Below, in pieces: positions 1-9,600 of a stretch of DNA of 42,807 nucleotides. A program made the position numbers and the translations under genes. Origin of the DNA: Myxococcota bacterium (lineage in GTDB: Bacteria > Myxococcota_A > Polyangia > HGW-17); the NCBI GenBank assembly GCA_018817795.1, contig JAHITJ010000014.1, forward strand, positions 1-42,807. The letters run 5' to 3'. The first letter of the stretch is position 1. Each line of letters starts with the position of its first letter. The notes beneath the pieces were generated by a model. That model made no database searches. It was not told the origin of the DNA and saw nothing but the letters and a program-made list of their open reading frames with translations.

Positions 1-854
1 AGGTTGGTCTGGGTCGTCTGGGCGCGCGTCTTGATGAAGCCGGCATCGTCGAGCTCGACTTGTTCCCGGATCAGCAGCGTGTTGGGATCGTGCCCTATGG
101 CCACGAACATGCCCGTGACCGGCAGGACGCGCTCGGCGCCTGTGTTTACGTCGCGCAGGCGCAGACCGGTCACACCGGAGTCCCCCGGATCGCCCAGGAC
201 CTCGAGGATCTGGGAGTTCCAGGCAAAAGAGATCTTCGGGTTGGACAGCGCCCGTTCCTGCATGATCTTGGAGGCGCGCAGGGAGTCACGACGGTGCACC
301 ACGGTGATGCTGCGGGCGTGATGGGTCAGAAACAGCGCGTCCTCGAGGGCGCTGTCTCCGCCACCGATGACGGCCACGTCCTGGTCGCGATAGAAGAAGC
401 CGTCGCAGACCGCGCAGGCGGAGACGCCGTAGCCGCGCAGCTTCTGCTCCGACGGCAGCCCGAGGTAGCGGGCGGTGGCGCCGGTGGCCAGGATCACGGC
501 CCGGGCGCGGATCACGGCGCCGGAGGCCAGCGTCAGGCTCTTGGGGTGCCCGGAAAGGTCCATGGCGGTGACTTCGTCGGAGACGATGCGTGTGGAGAAC
601 CGCAGGGCCTGGGTACGCAGATCCTCGATCAGTTCAGGACCACGGATGCCCTTGGGATAGCCCGGGAAGTTCTCCACCTCGGTGGTGTCCATGAGTTGGC
701 CACCGGCCATCATTCCCTCGATCACCAGGGGGTTGAGGCCGGCCCGGCCCGCGTAGAGCGCGGCGGTCAGTCCGGCGGGACCTGAACCCACGATCACGAG
801 GTTCTCGGGGTCGGCAAAGGAAACGGCTGATGAAGAATCTACTTGTTCGGTCAT
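1..854 (-). CDS. trxB: Thioredoxin reductase (C-terminus beyond window)
   Basis: Flavoprotein that passes electrons from NADPH to thioredoxin in the cytoplasm. About 284 residues are visible; the last part is cut off by the window start. Seen: FAD-binding VGSGPAG at about residues 22-28, GGQL and ENFPG motifs, the redox pair CAVC at 147-150, the NADPH-binding GGGDSA at 164-169 and HRRD at 187-190. The fold order (FAD, then Cys pair inside the NADPH domain) is that of low-molecular-weight TrxB. The ATG start at 854 follows a near-perfect Shine-Dalgarno GGAGGTGATC. The gene has its own promoter at 935-962 and a leader of roughly 70 nt. No thioredoxin gene is visible nearby. The identification is safe; the paralogues (ferredoxin/flavodoxin reductase types) usually lack the CxxC. 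Confidence 0.95.
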   Translation of the reverse strand, partial: MTEQVDSSSAVSFADPENLVIVGSGPAGLTAALYAGRAGLNPLVIEGMMAGGQLMDTTEVENFPGYPKGIRGPELIEDLRTQALRFSTRIVSDEVTAMDLSGHPKSLTLASGAVIRARAVILATGATARYLGLPSEQKLRGYGVSACAVCDGFFYRDQDVAVIGGGDSALEDALFLTHHARSITVVHRRDSLRASKIMQERALSNPKISFAWNSQILEVLGDPGDSGVTGLRLRDVNTGAERVLPVTGMFVAIGHDPNTLLIREQVELDDAGFIKTRAQTTQTN

Positions 855-1226
855 GGATCACCTCCGGAAAAAGGACATCGCATCCGTTGGGAGCATGTCT
901 GGAAAAACCCTTGGTTGGAATTTCCCGACTTGCTCCTATAGTTTTCTTTTCCGCCTCGTCAAGGGTCGGGCTGCCTTTTTGTCTGGCGATTTATTTAATG
1001 GGTGCTTGTCAGGGGACCCGTCCCGGAAGGGACGAGACGCCGGCGCGGCGGTGGCTGCGTCTTTCGGCCTGGGAGCGTCAGGCGCGGAGCCTGAGGGTTT
1101 CTGCCGCCGGCTGTGTCTCTGTCCGTTGCCGGGACCACGCCGTGGCGAAATGGAATCGGCTGGCGCGGCGGCGGCTGGCGGATCTGTGCAGGGAGCTAGA
1201 TGGATTGGGCGGCTGCCCGGGCGCGG
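855..1226. other. Gap between trxB and the upstream lipoprotein gene
   Basis: 372 bases without a convincing gene. The part from 855 to 970 holds the trxB leader and promoter. The part from about 1000 to 1226 is very GC-rich and reads open on the plus strand from an ATG at 988, with an Arg/Ala-rich translation (for example RRWLRLSAWERQ, RLARRRLADLCRELDG). That frame has no Shine-Dalgarno and would run about 300 bases into the opposite-strand lipoprotein gene, so I do not call it. It may be a remnant of a decayed gene. Confidence 0.4.
935..962 (-). promoter_or_regulatory. sigma70-type promoter for trxB
   Basis: On the minus strand TTGACG (957-962), a 16-bp spacer, then TATAGG (935-940). Transcription would start near 928, about 75 nt before the trxB start codon. 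It is the best -35/-10 pair in the gap upstream of trxB. Read by eye only. Confidence 0.55.
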
Positions 1227-2027
1227 TTATTCCGGAATGCCGCCGGAGGGATCGGGCACCATCGCAGGCTCGGCCGCAGGGACGCCCGCAGGGACGGGCG
1301 CGGCCGCGGGCGCCGGACTGCGGGTGGGTGGTTGTCGTCGCGGATCTTGCATGGCTGTTTGCCAGGCCTCCTGAGCCTTCGCCTTGGCCTCCGGGGTCAG
1401 GGGAACGATGCGCAGGTTGTCAAAGTAGGCGTCGGACTTCCAGTTCGAGAAGCCGAAGTAGCGGTTGCCAGGACCGTACAGCGGTGCCGGGTCCACCAGG
1501 CGCAGGGCCGGAGAGTCGTCGATCCACCAGGAAATGATCATCTTCCCGTCCTCCAGGAAGGTCTGGATGCGCCAGTGATGCCATTTTTCCAGCGTCACCG
1601 GGTAGCGGGTGGAGTGCAGCAGGGCGCGGTCGTGCTCGTCACGCCGGGCGATGAACGTCTTGGTGTTGTTCCACCCGCCCTGGCACAGGACGTAGCCCGT
1701 GGCCCAGTAGCGGCCGCGGTTGAAGGCGAAGCTCTTGCCGTCTCCGAACAGTTCGATCTTCAGGTCGCCGTCGGGAGACAGGCCGCGCGCGTCGAGGGTG
1801 ATCTCGACCTCCGCGGGCAGCGGCCGGCTCAGCCACAGCGGGTGGTTGTATCCGCCCGAGATGTACAGCGCGCCCCGGTCGATGATATAGCGGCCGATGG
1901 TGTCGAACCAGTCCTTTCCGGGGCTGGTACGTTCGAAGTCGTCCTCGTAGGGCCGGTCCAGCGGGGCCTTGCGGGCGCAACCGGCCATCACCAGGAATCC
2001 AAAGAGAAGGCAGAGAATTCGGATCAT
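1227..2027 (-). CDS. Lipoprotein with a lectin/glucanase-like (jelly-roll) domain
   Basis: Predicted surface or periplasmic lipoprotein of 266 residues. A short signal peptide ends in VMAGC, with Cys17 as the likely lipidated residue. The body, about residues 25-215, begins with a DDFER/WFDT segment and closes with a YFDNLRI strand. That is the look of concanavalin-A-like sugar-binding or DUF1080/glucanase-type sandwich domains, and it is rich in Trp, Tyr and Gly. The tail (about 225-266) is a Pro/Ala-rich linker. I see no clear catalytic pair, so carbohydrate binding is only an inference. The ATG at 2027 is chosen because the signal peptide begins there; the longer open frame would start inside the promoter at 2097-2124. 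The start overlaps the stop of a 12-codon leader ORF (ATGA). It lies downstream of an MBOAT/SGNH pair on the same strand. Confidence 0.65.
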   Translation of the reverse strand: MIRILCLLFGFLVMAGCARKAPLDRPYEDDFERTSPGKDWFDTIGRYIIDRGALYISGGYNHPLWLSRPLPAEVEITLDARGLSPDGDLKIELFGDGKSFAFNRGRYWATGYVLCQGGWNNTKTFIARRDEHDRALLHSTRYPVTLEKWHHWRIQTFLEDGKMIISWWIDDSPALRLVDPAPLYGPGNRYFGFSNWKSDAYFDNLRIVPLTPEAKAKAQEAWQTAMQDPRRQPPTRSPAPAAAPVPAGVPAAEPAMVPDPSGGIPE

Positions 2028-2062
2028 CGGTCTGTCCGGACGTGCAGTGGAAGTGGGTTCAT
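2024..2062 (-). CDS. Possible 12-codon leader ORF coupled to the lipoprotein
   Basis: A tiny frame, MNPLPLHVRTDR. It has a fair Shine-Dalgarno (GAGG, 7 nt before its ATG), and its TGA overlaps the lipoprotein ATG as ATGA. The lipoprotein itself has no good ribosome site, so translation may be passed on from this leader. No functional peptide is implied. Confidence 0.3.
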   Translation of the reverse strand: MNPLPLHVRTDR

Positions 2063-2096
2063 GAAATCGCCTCGTTCCTTCAGGTCGATCCCATGA

Positions 2097-2124
2097 AGTA
2101 TCCACGTGCGGAAGCCTGTGTCAA
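2097..2124 (-). promoter_or_regulatory. sigma70-type promoter for the lipoprotein gene
   Basis: On the minus strand a perfect -35 TTGACA (2119-2124), a 16-bp spacer and GATACT (2097-2102, four of six consensus bases). It sits just after the MBOAT stop, so the lipoprotein can be transcribed on its own. Confidence 0.5.
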
Positions 2125-2148
2125 GGCGGGGCGTCGGGGAGACAGGTC

Positions 2149-3558
2149 CTAGAACTGGAAATAGATGAAGGGGACGACGTCGGTGGAGGCGACCTTCTGC
2201 AGGAAGAAGGCGAAGGCGAGGATCACCGCGGCCTGCACCGGCGACCACAGGCGCGAGAACCACGCCACGCCGCGCTCGGTCCAGGTCCGCGGGAAGCCGT
2301 GGAGCCCGAAGCCGATGCCCAGCACCAGGGCGACGGTCCAGGGCAGGTTCATCAGTCCGGAGGGTCCGTCCAGGGCACGGCCGAGCACGGCCATGGCCCG
2401 GGAGAAGGAGCCGGCGCGGAAGAACACGAACGCGAACACGACGAAGTGGAAGGTGACCGCCGTGCGCAGGATCCGGGAGGGCCAGGAGGTCGCGGGGCGG
2501 TGCCAGCCCACGGTGCGCATGATCACCAGGCCCGCGCCGTGCAGAAAGCCCCAGAAAACGAACGTCCAGGCTGGTCCGTGCCACAGGCCGCCCAACAACA
2601 TGGTGATGGCCAGGTTGACCTGGGTGCGCACGGCCGAACATCGGCTCCCGCCCAGCGGGATGTACAGGTAGTCTCGCAGCCAGGAGGACAGGGAGATGTG
2701 CCAGCGGCGCCAGAAGTCCGAGAGGTTCTGCGCCAGAAACGGCGCATTGAAGTTCTCCGGCAGGTGGAAGCCCAGCAGGAGGGCGCTGCCGATGGCGATG
2801 TCGCTGTAGGCGGAGAAGTCGCAGAAGATCTGCAGCGTGTAGCCGTAGATGCCCGCGACGGTCTCGGGGGAGGACATCATCTCGGGGGTGTCGAAGACGC
2901 GGTCCACGAGGTTGATCGCGAGGAAGTCCGCGATGACGATCTTCTTGAACAGGCCGATGGCGATCAGGGACATGGCGCGGGCCGCCTGTGCATCGGTCAA
3001 CTCCCGGGGCCGGTCCAGCTGCGGCAGGAAGTCCACCGCGCGCACGATGGGGCCGGCGACCAACTGCGGGAAGAAGCTCACGTACAGTGCGTAGCGGATC
3101 GGCGAGGGCTCGGGTTCGAGGTGGCCGCGATAGACGTCGACGAGGTAACTGAGCGACTGGAAGGTGTAGAACGAGATGCCCACGGGCAGGACGATCTTTT
3201 TGGAAAAAGCAATGGAAAACGGCAGGGACGCGTCGAAGGTGTCGAGCAGGATCTCCAGCGAGGACAGGGAAAACCATGTATATTTAAATATTGCCAACAC
3301 CAGCAGGGACGCACCCACGCCGGCGATCAGGTACAGGCCCTTGCGGTCCGGATCGGTGCGGATCCGCGCGGCGCACACCCAGGTGACGACGATGACCCCG
3401 AGGATCAGGCTCAGGTACGCCGGGTTCCAGAACCCATAGAAGAACAGGCTCGCGGCCAGCAGCAGCCAGCGTTGGAAGGCCGGACGGCGCACCAGGGCCC
3501 AGAAACCCCAGAACACCACCAGGAAGAACAGGAGATAGGCGACGCTGTTGAAGAGCAT
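2149..3558 (-). CDS. MBOAT O-acyltransferase (AlgI-like)
   Basis: Polytopic inner-membrane acyltransferase of 469 residues, the usual length of AlgI/PatA-type proteins. These move an acetyl or acyl group across the membrane onto an extracellular polymer. Seen: an AlgI-like N-terminus with FFYGFWNPAY at about 39-48, LPVGISFYTFQSLSY at about 124-138, FFPQLVAGPI at 162-171, and the active-site GGLWHGPAW with the presumed catalytic His327, followed by FWGFLHG with His340. It lies 8 nt downstream of an SGNH-hydrolase-like gene in the same operon. That is the usual pairing in alginate, cellulose and peptidoglycan O-acetylation systems. The substrate polymer cannot be told from this window, because no polysaccharide synthase is near. 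Confidence 0.9.
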   Translation of the reverse strand: MLFNSVAYLLFFLVVFWGFWALVRRPAFQRWLLLAASLFFYGFWNPAYLSLILGVIVVTWVCAARIRTDPDRKGLYLIAGVGASLLVLAIFKYTWFSLSSLEILLDTFDASLPFSIAFSKKIVLPVGISFYTFQSLSYLVDVYRGHLEPEPSPIRYALYVSFFPQLVAGPIVRAVDFLPQLDRPRELTDAQAARAMSLIAIGLFKKIVIADFLAINLVDRVFDTPEMMSSPETVAGIYGYTLQIFCDFSAYSDIAIGSALLLGFHLPENFNAPFLAQNLSDFWRRWHISLSSWLRDYLYIPLGGSRCSAVRTQVNLAITMLLGGLWHGPAWTFVFWGFLHGAGLVIMRTVGWHRPATSWPSRILRTAVTFHFVVFAFVFFRAGSFSRAMAVLGRALDGPSGLMNLPWTVALVLGIGFGLHGFPRTWTERGVAWFSRLWSPVQAAVILAFAFFLQKVASTDVVPFIYFQF

Positions 3559-3566
3559 GGTTCAAC

Positions 3567-4997
3567 TCACAGGGAACCGACGGCCAGCAGCAGGTCGTGG
3601 TAGATCAGGTTGCCCATCAGTTCGCCGCCGTCGGACGTGATGTGGGTGAGGTCGCCCATGGCCAGGCGCGGGCGGTGCTCATACCATGAAACGATGGCGG
3701 TCTCGCCTCCCATGGCTGCGAGGGTGTCGAACCAGGCGCAGCCGGCGGCCAGGGCGGCCTCCTTCTGGAGTCGCGCGATCTCGAGGATCACCGGCAGGGT
3801 GCGGTAGCGGCCGTTGCGCTTCTCGACCTTGTCCGAGGGACCCACGACCAGGCAGGAGAGCGGACGGGTTGCGCGCATGCGCGTGAAGAACTCAATGATC
3901 AGGTCGCGGTAGTTATCCTCCACACCCGTGTCGCTCTCGTTGAGCCCGAACTGGAAGGCGACCAGATCCGGCGCGCGGGCGGCCACCTCGGCCCGCAGAT
4001 GGTCCGCGGGGAGGCTGCTCCAGTTCTCGTACCGGGCCCCCGTCAGGCTGATGCTGTCGACGACCACGCCCGGTCCCTCCTTTTCCAGGAACACGGCGTT
4101 GAGGCGCAGAACGCCGCCGGAGACGCTCTCGAGGATCAGTTCGCGTCCGGACGGCACCGGCACGCGGATGAAGTCCTCGCGGAACTTGTCACCACGGGTC
4201 TCCACGACGCGGATACGTTTCTGGCCGGCGACCACGGCGAAGGCGCCCCCCTCGGGGTGGCGCAGGAAGTGGATCTGGACCACGTCGAAGGAGGTAGCCG
4301 CGGTCTTCAGTTGGAACTTCACGGTGTTGCCGGTTCCCTGGTGACCGATGCCGATGCCGCCGAAGCCATAGCGTCGATCCCGCGACGGATGACTGATCGG
4401 ACAGTAGGGTCTCCAGCCCGGCGAGAGCGTCAGGCCGACCTGCGCGTGATAGTGCCATGCCCTCAGCGGATAGACGGCCACATAACCGGGGCCACCGCAG
4501 CCGAACGCCTGCTGGAACCGGTTGCGCAACGTGGAGGTGATCTTGTCCCCGGAGGTGATCGAATCGGCGAAATAACTGATGCGCGTGAGCTCCCGGCCAC
4601 GGCGTGTCAGATCGAGGCGCTCGATGAACCGCGAGAGCGCGTGGGAGCCGTCCCGGACCCCGGGCAGGCAGGGCACGGTCAGGTGGCCGAAGCGCTGCAG
4701 CGTCTTCGGGTCGCGGCTGCAGGGCTGCTGCACATGTTCGGCCGGCTTTCCGGCTGCGGGAGGAGTCCGGGCGCGGACGGCCTGCTCGGCCTGGGCGATT
4801 TCCGAGCGCACATCGGTCGCATCCGGAATCCGGCCGGTGGGACGTTCCTTAAATATAAAAAATGCGGCGAAGGACGGCCAGGGATTCCCGGCGGCCGGCA
4901 AAAGCATGGAACCGGCAAGAGCCAATATTAAAATATAAGACACCAGGAAGGGCTTTTTGAAAAACTCGGAATCCGGTAATTGAAGTCTTGGCCACAT
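3567..4997 (-). CDS. Membrane-anchored SGNH/GDSL-type esterase or acetyltransferase partner
   Basis: 476 residues with one N-terminal membrane segment (about 17-35) and a large exported part. Seen: an SGNH block I variant FADSITSGD (candidate nucleophile Ser146), a block III-like GLNESD, and a C-terminal GDLTHIT matching the Asp-x-x-His of the family. This is the AlgJ/AlgX or PatB-like partner that receives the acyl group from the MBOAT protein or trims it from the polymer. ATG 4997 is preferred; a GTG at 5006 is an alternative. A weak GGGG/GGTGG ribosome site precedes it. It is the first gene of an operon with the MBOAT gene 8 nt downstream. The direction of catalysis (transfer or hydrolysis) is not decided by sequence. 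Confidence 0.8.
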   Translation of the reverse strand: MWPRLQLPDSEFFKKPFLVSYILILALAGSMLLPAAGNPWPSFAAFFIFKERPTGRIPDATDVRSEIAQAEQAVRARTPPAAGKPAEHVQQPCSRDPKTLQRFGHLTVPCLPGVRDGSHALSRFIERLDLTRRGRELTRISYFADSITSGDKITSTLRNRFQQAFGCGGPGYVAVYPLRAWHYHAQVGLTLSPGWRPYCPISHPSRDRRYGFGGIGIGHQGTGNTVKFQLKTAATSFDVVQIHFLRHPEGGAFAVVAGQKRIRVVETRGDKFREDFIRVPVPSGRELILESVSGGVLRLNAVFLEKEGPGVVVDSISLTGARYENWSSLPADHLRAEVAARAPDLVAFQFGLNESDTGVEDNYRDLIIEFFTRMRATRPLSCLVVGPSDKVEKRNGRYRTLPVILEIARLQKEAALAAGCAWFDTLAAMGGETAIVSWYEHRPRLAMGDLTHITSDGGELMGNLIYHDLLLAVGSL

Positions 4998-5150
4998 GGG
5001 AACCACCCCGCCGTCAGGGCGTCAGGACAACGGTGCATATCACAGCCTCGGATTTCCTCCAACTGTCCAGAAGAGATTTCCACTTTTCGCCGGAAGGGTG
5101 TCGCCAACCCCCCCCGAACCCCCCGCAGGGTCGCCGAAGGGGTGATTTTC

Positions 5151-5166
5151 TGTGACCCATATCACC
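5151..5166. promoter_or_regulatory. CRP/FNR-family-like binding site
   Basis: TGTGA-N6-TCACC, one base from the symmetric TGTGA-N6-TCACA consensus of E. coli CRP. It lies between divergent genes, roughly 150 bp from the SGNH start and 160 bp upstream of the plus-strand -35. A weaker outer dyad, GGTGAT...ATCACC, surrounds it. No CRP-family regulator is seen in the window. Confidence 0.4.
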
Positions 5167-5327
5167 CGTGGGGCCACGAGGACGCCCCGAAAGTAAAGAT
5201 CCTGGAATTTCCTTTGATTTTCGGAGTTTTCCGGAATTTTTTCATGGCACTCTCCAATTTGCCGTGTGCCAGGTCACAGACCACGGGCCCGGTTTCGCCC
5301 GCCTTGAAAATAGCAGGTGAATTGTTC

Positions 5328-5356
5328 TTGACTGCTTTTTGGAACTGTCCTACACA
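5328..5356 (+). promoter_or_regulatory. sigma70-type promoter for the barrel/Met-zincin operon
   Basis: TTGACT (5328-5333), 17-bp spacer, TACACA (5351-5356). Start of transcription near 5363, leaving a leader of about 40 nt with AAGGAG 7 nt before the GTG start. Confidence 0.6.
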
Positions 5357-5403
5357 AACGGGGTGCTTCCCCACGGCGAAGTACCTTTCAAAGGAGCCCG
5401 ATC

Positions 5404-6651
5404 GTGAAGAACCTGAAGGTAATCATTCCATTTTTCCTCACGCTTCTCATCGCGCAACCCGGTTGGTCCAAACCCGAATCCGAGGAAGATATTCCCGCTG
5501 TCGACGACAATGACACCTCGGTGGAGGTCAAAAAGGACGCCGGCGAGACAAAATCCGAGAAGCCCCATTGGCATGGATTCTCCCTGAACCTCGGCCTTGG
5601 CAGCAACCATGTGCTCAACGCCGAGCCCGAAAACGCCAACTGGTCGACCTCGTACTCGCTGCGCGCCGGCTGGAAGATGGGAAAGATGCTGTTCTCTGAG
5701 AACAAGCACCTCAAACCGCTGACGCTGTCGGCCTCCTTCAGTTTTTCCAATGAAATCATGGGTAATGATCCCCGCTACCGTTCGCAGTTCTTCAACGACA
5801 CAGAACTGTACACCAACAACCTCAGTTACCTTGGCGTCAACGACTCGATCCTGAACCGCGCCGAGGCCGATGCCCTGGATCGTCGCGTCGACGGCACCCA
5901 GCGCCGTCTCGACTACAGTGACATCAACATCACGATCGCCCACGGCAGCCTGTTCACCATCCCGGGCGCCGAGATCGAGGTGTCCGGTTCCATGGGATTC
6001 CTGATCCCGCTGTCCCTGACCTCGCGCAACGTGGGCCTGAACACCAAGTGGGACACCGGCCTGGACTTCTCCCGCACCTTCAAGGTGGGGGGCCGGGACC
6101 TGACCCTGTCCTACGGCATCACGTTCTCTTATTACTTCTATAAGTATAAGACCGCTCTGATCAATCACATGAGTGAGCCCATTCTCGTCAACGGCATCCC
6201 GGTGGACACCCTCGAGAACGAGTCCGTCGCGCGCATGAACGAGTTCGGCTTCACCAACATGTTCTCAGTGGGCTACTCGCCGGCCAAGAAGGTCAACCTG
6301 TCGGTCGCCTACGGCCTGCTGACCCTTCGCTCCTACAAGCTCGACAACTGCCTGTACACCACGCCCAGCGGCGAGGTCATCGACGTGTGCGCCTCGACCA
6401 CCGACGTGCGTGGCTACGATCCGGGCGGCCGCGGCCGTCGCGACTACCAGATGTTCTCCGCCGGTGTCACCTACAAGGCGCTGGATTATCTGACGCTCGG
6501 TCTGACGCTGAACTCGTTCACGCCGCAGTTGAAGGCCAACACCGAGGATTATCAGCAGCCGTTCCTTAGTTTCGACCGGAACAACTACAGTTCGCTCATG
6601 TTTAATATCAGTTATTCTGTGGACGCTTTTTATAACAAGGTATTGAAGTAA
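5404..6651 (+). CDS. Predicted outer-membrane beta-barrel protein
   Basis: 415 residues starting at a GTG with a strong AAGGAG site. A cleavable signal peptide (about 1-23, cut near GWS) is followed by an acidic stretch (about 25-50). From about residue 55 there are alternating hydrophobic/polar strands rich in Tyr, Asn and Ser, for example FSLNLGLG, LTLSASFSF, LTLSYGITFSYYF, VNLSVAYGLL. The chain ends in a hydrophobic strand LMFNISYSV a few residues before the C-terminus. This is the pattern of a 12- to 16-strand barrel. I do not recognise a named family. It lies 25 nt upstream of a giant Met-zincin lipoprotein under the same promoter, so it may help place, export or feed that protease. Confidence 0.65.
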   Translation: MKNLKVIIPFFLTLLIAQPGWSKPESEEDIPAVDDNDTSVEVKKDAGETKSEKPHWHGFSLNLGLGSNHVLNAEPENANWSTSYSLRAGWKMGKMLFSENKHLKPLTLSASFSFSNEIMGNDPRYRSQFFNDTELYTNNLSYLGVNDSILNRAEADALDRRVDGTQRRLDYSDINITIAHGSLFTIPGAEIEVSGSMGFLIPLSLTSRNVGLNTKWDTGLDFSRTFKVGGRDLTLSYGITFSYYFYKYKTALINHMSEPILVNGIPVDTLENESVARMNEFGFTNMFSVGYSPAKKVNLSVAYGLLTLRSYKLDNCLYTTPSGEVIDVCASTTDVRGYDPGGRGRRDYQMFSAGVTYKALDYLTLGLTLNSFTPQLKANTEDYQQPFLSFDRNNYSSLMFNISYSVDAFYNKVLK

Positions 6652-6676
6652 TCACAGGAATTGGAGGTAGGTCAAT

Positions 6677-9600
6677 ATGTTGAAAAATCGCAAACTCTTC
6701 ACAACAATGCTCATCGCCATGTTCATGGTGGTCATGGGCTGCGCCGAGGAACGCCCGCCGCGTTCGTATGTGCAGCCGCATGTGCTCGCCAAAACCGACT
6801 TCACCGGTGACTGGTACTACGCTCCCACGGTAGTCGATGTGGGCTTCGCGTCCACGGTGACCTTCATCGGTGAGACTTCCATGGACGTCGCCATCATCCG
6901 ATGGGAAATCCAGGAAGACACCATCCTCGCCCGTCTGGCCTACGATCGCATCACCGGCGCCGAGGCGAGCTCGCATGAAGACTGGAAAGGCGAGATCGTC
7001 GGAGCGTGGGCCATCAGCCACTTCGACATCATACGCGACTACAACGCCTCCACCGGTGAAGAGACCAACATCATCCGTGAGACGCAGGAGCGTCCCTGGT
7101 ATCAGCGCGAGTTCATGCGCATCGACTGGTCCGCGAACAAGTCGACCTCCTGGGCCCTGATGTGGACCCACGTGATCAAGGTGGACTCGGCCAGCTACAA
7201 CGTGACCGACCCCAACTCCCCGTACTATCCGAAGTACGTCCGCGACGCCAAAGGCGACCTGAACTACATCGAGATCACCGACCATGTCATCATGGCCCCC
7301 GAGATGCGTACCCTCGACGGCTGGGATTTCATGGGCCTGACCGCGATCCCGGACTGCTTCTTCTACGGGACCACGACCTCCTGCAACGCTTCGCAGATCA
7401 TGATCCGCCACTCGTTCCGCAAACTGAATCCGGACAACGAGTATTCGCCGCATCTGTACACCCAGCGTGAGCATGACAAGTTCGGCTTCTTCATGTCGAA
7501 CCGCCTGACGTACAATCGTCAGTATGACATCCTCATCCAGGAACTGAAGCAGTATGCCAACAAGTGGAACTTCTTCGAGGAGACCTTCAAGAAGGCCACC
7601 TCCCAGACCCAGGCCACCCTGTATGCTGACACCGTGAAACACACGGCCGTCAACGGCGAGTTCTTCACGTGCCCCGGCGGCTCCGAGCCCTGCCGTTACC
7701 TGGACGACAACAAGAAGGTCTACATCATGGGCTTCCGTGTGTACACCAACTCCGATGTCCTCCCTGATGAACGCCCCCTCGTGCACTGCCCCGGTGACAA
7801 CGACGACTATGGCAACCCCCGTCCCTGCTTCTTCAAGGACGACGGCATGGTCTACGTCGCGGCCAACCCGGACTGGCTGCAGAACCCCGTCAAGGCCGAG
7901 CCCGTCCAGATGCGCTATGTCGACCGCACCATGCGCCCGATCGTGTACTACGCCAACTCCATGACCCCCGACAGCATCGCCCACTGGGAGCTCGACGCCC
8001 AGGGTGCCCCCACCGGCAACCTGACCGGCCCGCTGATGGACGTCATCGACGACTGGGCCAAGGCCCACAACGGCTGGCTCGACTTCCTGAAGGTCTCCCG
8101 CCTGGGCGCCGACGGTCGTGAGCAGCAGTCCGTGCTGATGTGCCCGTACGTTGCCAAGGACGACACCCGCACCTGGTACGCCTACGGCTCCAACAAGCAG
8201 GTCATCTGCGAAAAGGACGTCCGCCTGGGCGACCTCCGCTTCCCGCAGGTCGTGTGGGTCGACTCTCCCCAGCAGTCCTCTCCGCTGGGCTACGGCCCCC
8301 CGCTGCCGGACCCCCTGACCGGTGAGAGCATCTCCATGGTCTCCAACATCTACGGCGCCGCGCTGGACTCCTATGCCGCCTACGCCCGCGACGTGGTCCG
8401 TCTGCTGACCGACCAGAACTTTGCCTTCGACGACTACCTGATCGGCGACTACCAGGCCGTCTGGACCGCCATGACCGGCCAGGGCATCCACAACAAGTCC
8501 CTCGACAGTCTCAACAACAACAAGTTCAACTGGCAGCGCACCGGTCAGGCCATGTCCCAGGACCGCATCCGCAAACTGTTCCGCAACATGGACACCTCCT
8601 GGTCCCACGGCCTGGCCCCCGAGGCCCCGCTGGCCCTCGGCCAGGGTGCAGCCGCCTTCAAGAACTCCCTGAACCGCCGCATGGCCGCCCTGGAAGTCTC
8701 CGGCGCCCTGGGCGACGGCACGGGCTACTATGCCGGTTACAGCCGCCTGAACCGCCTGCGCAACACGCCCATCGAGGATCGCCTGATGACCCGCGACGTG
8801 CTGCTGGCCTCTGCTGCGACCCTGCAGGCCGCCGGCTATGACCCCCAGACCGTCGACGCCGGCGCCCTGCCGTACGGCTCCACGATCCGCGCCAAGGTCT
8901 CCCCGCTGACCACCCTCAACCTGAAGTATCACCGCGCCATCAACGATCTCAAGTACAAGCACTTCGCCCAGAAGGGCTGCATCATGTACACCGAGTTCGC
9001 TCCGTTCGAGGACCCCGCCACCTACGGCGTGGCCAAGCAGTTGGTCGACACCTATTGCGGCGGCACCTGGGATGACGGCCAGGGTGGCTGGGACTGCGCC
9101 ACCAAGATCTACGACGCCCTGCGCGCCGAGATCTACGTGGGCGTCACCATCCACGAGATGGGCCACAACCAGGGCCTGCGCCATAACTTCAAGGGTTCCT
9201 ACGATGCGATGAACTTCTACGACGAATACTGGGAAATCCGCAACCACGACGGCACGGCCGGTCCGCGCACGTCCGACCCCATCACCCAGTACGAGATCGA
9301 GAACCGCCTGGAAGACTACGCCTACTCCTCCATCATGGACTACGGCGCCAAGTTCAACTCCGACTTCATGAAGCTGGGTCGCTACGACTTCGCGGCGATC
9401 AACTACGGCTACGGCGGCATGCGCCAGGTCTTCAACACCACCGGCACGGACATGCAAGGTCTGCAAGCGGTGCAGAACTTCTCCGAGTGGGGCTGGCCGA
9501 CCGCGATGATCTTCTCGATCCCGCTGCAGGCCGTTCACTACACGCGCTTCCAGAACTTCGCCAACCTCAGCGAGTCCAACCGCTCCTGGGTCCCCAACAA

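Larger units (their letters stand above)
4998..5403. other. Divergent regulatory gap between SGNH gene and outer-membrane protein gene
   Basis: About 400 bases with no gene; AT content rises toward the right. It holds a run of C8 and C6 at about 5108-5124 (G-runs on the minus strand), a CRP/FNR-like dyad at 5151-5166, and a clear plus-strand promoter at 5328-5356. A weak minus-strand pair TTGGAG/TATGCA around 5034-5062 could serve the SGNH gene. Confidence 0.6.

Noticed and set aside
5246-5263. TGGCAC...TTGC resembling a sigma54 promoter
   Set aside because: The spacing between GG and GC is 13 bp instead of the required 10.
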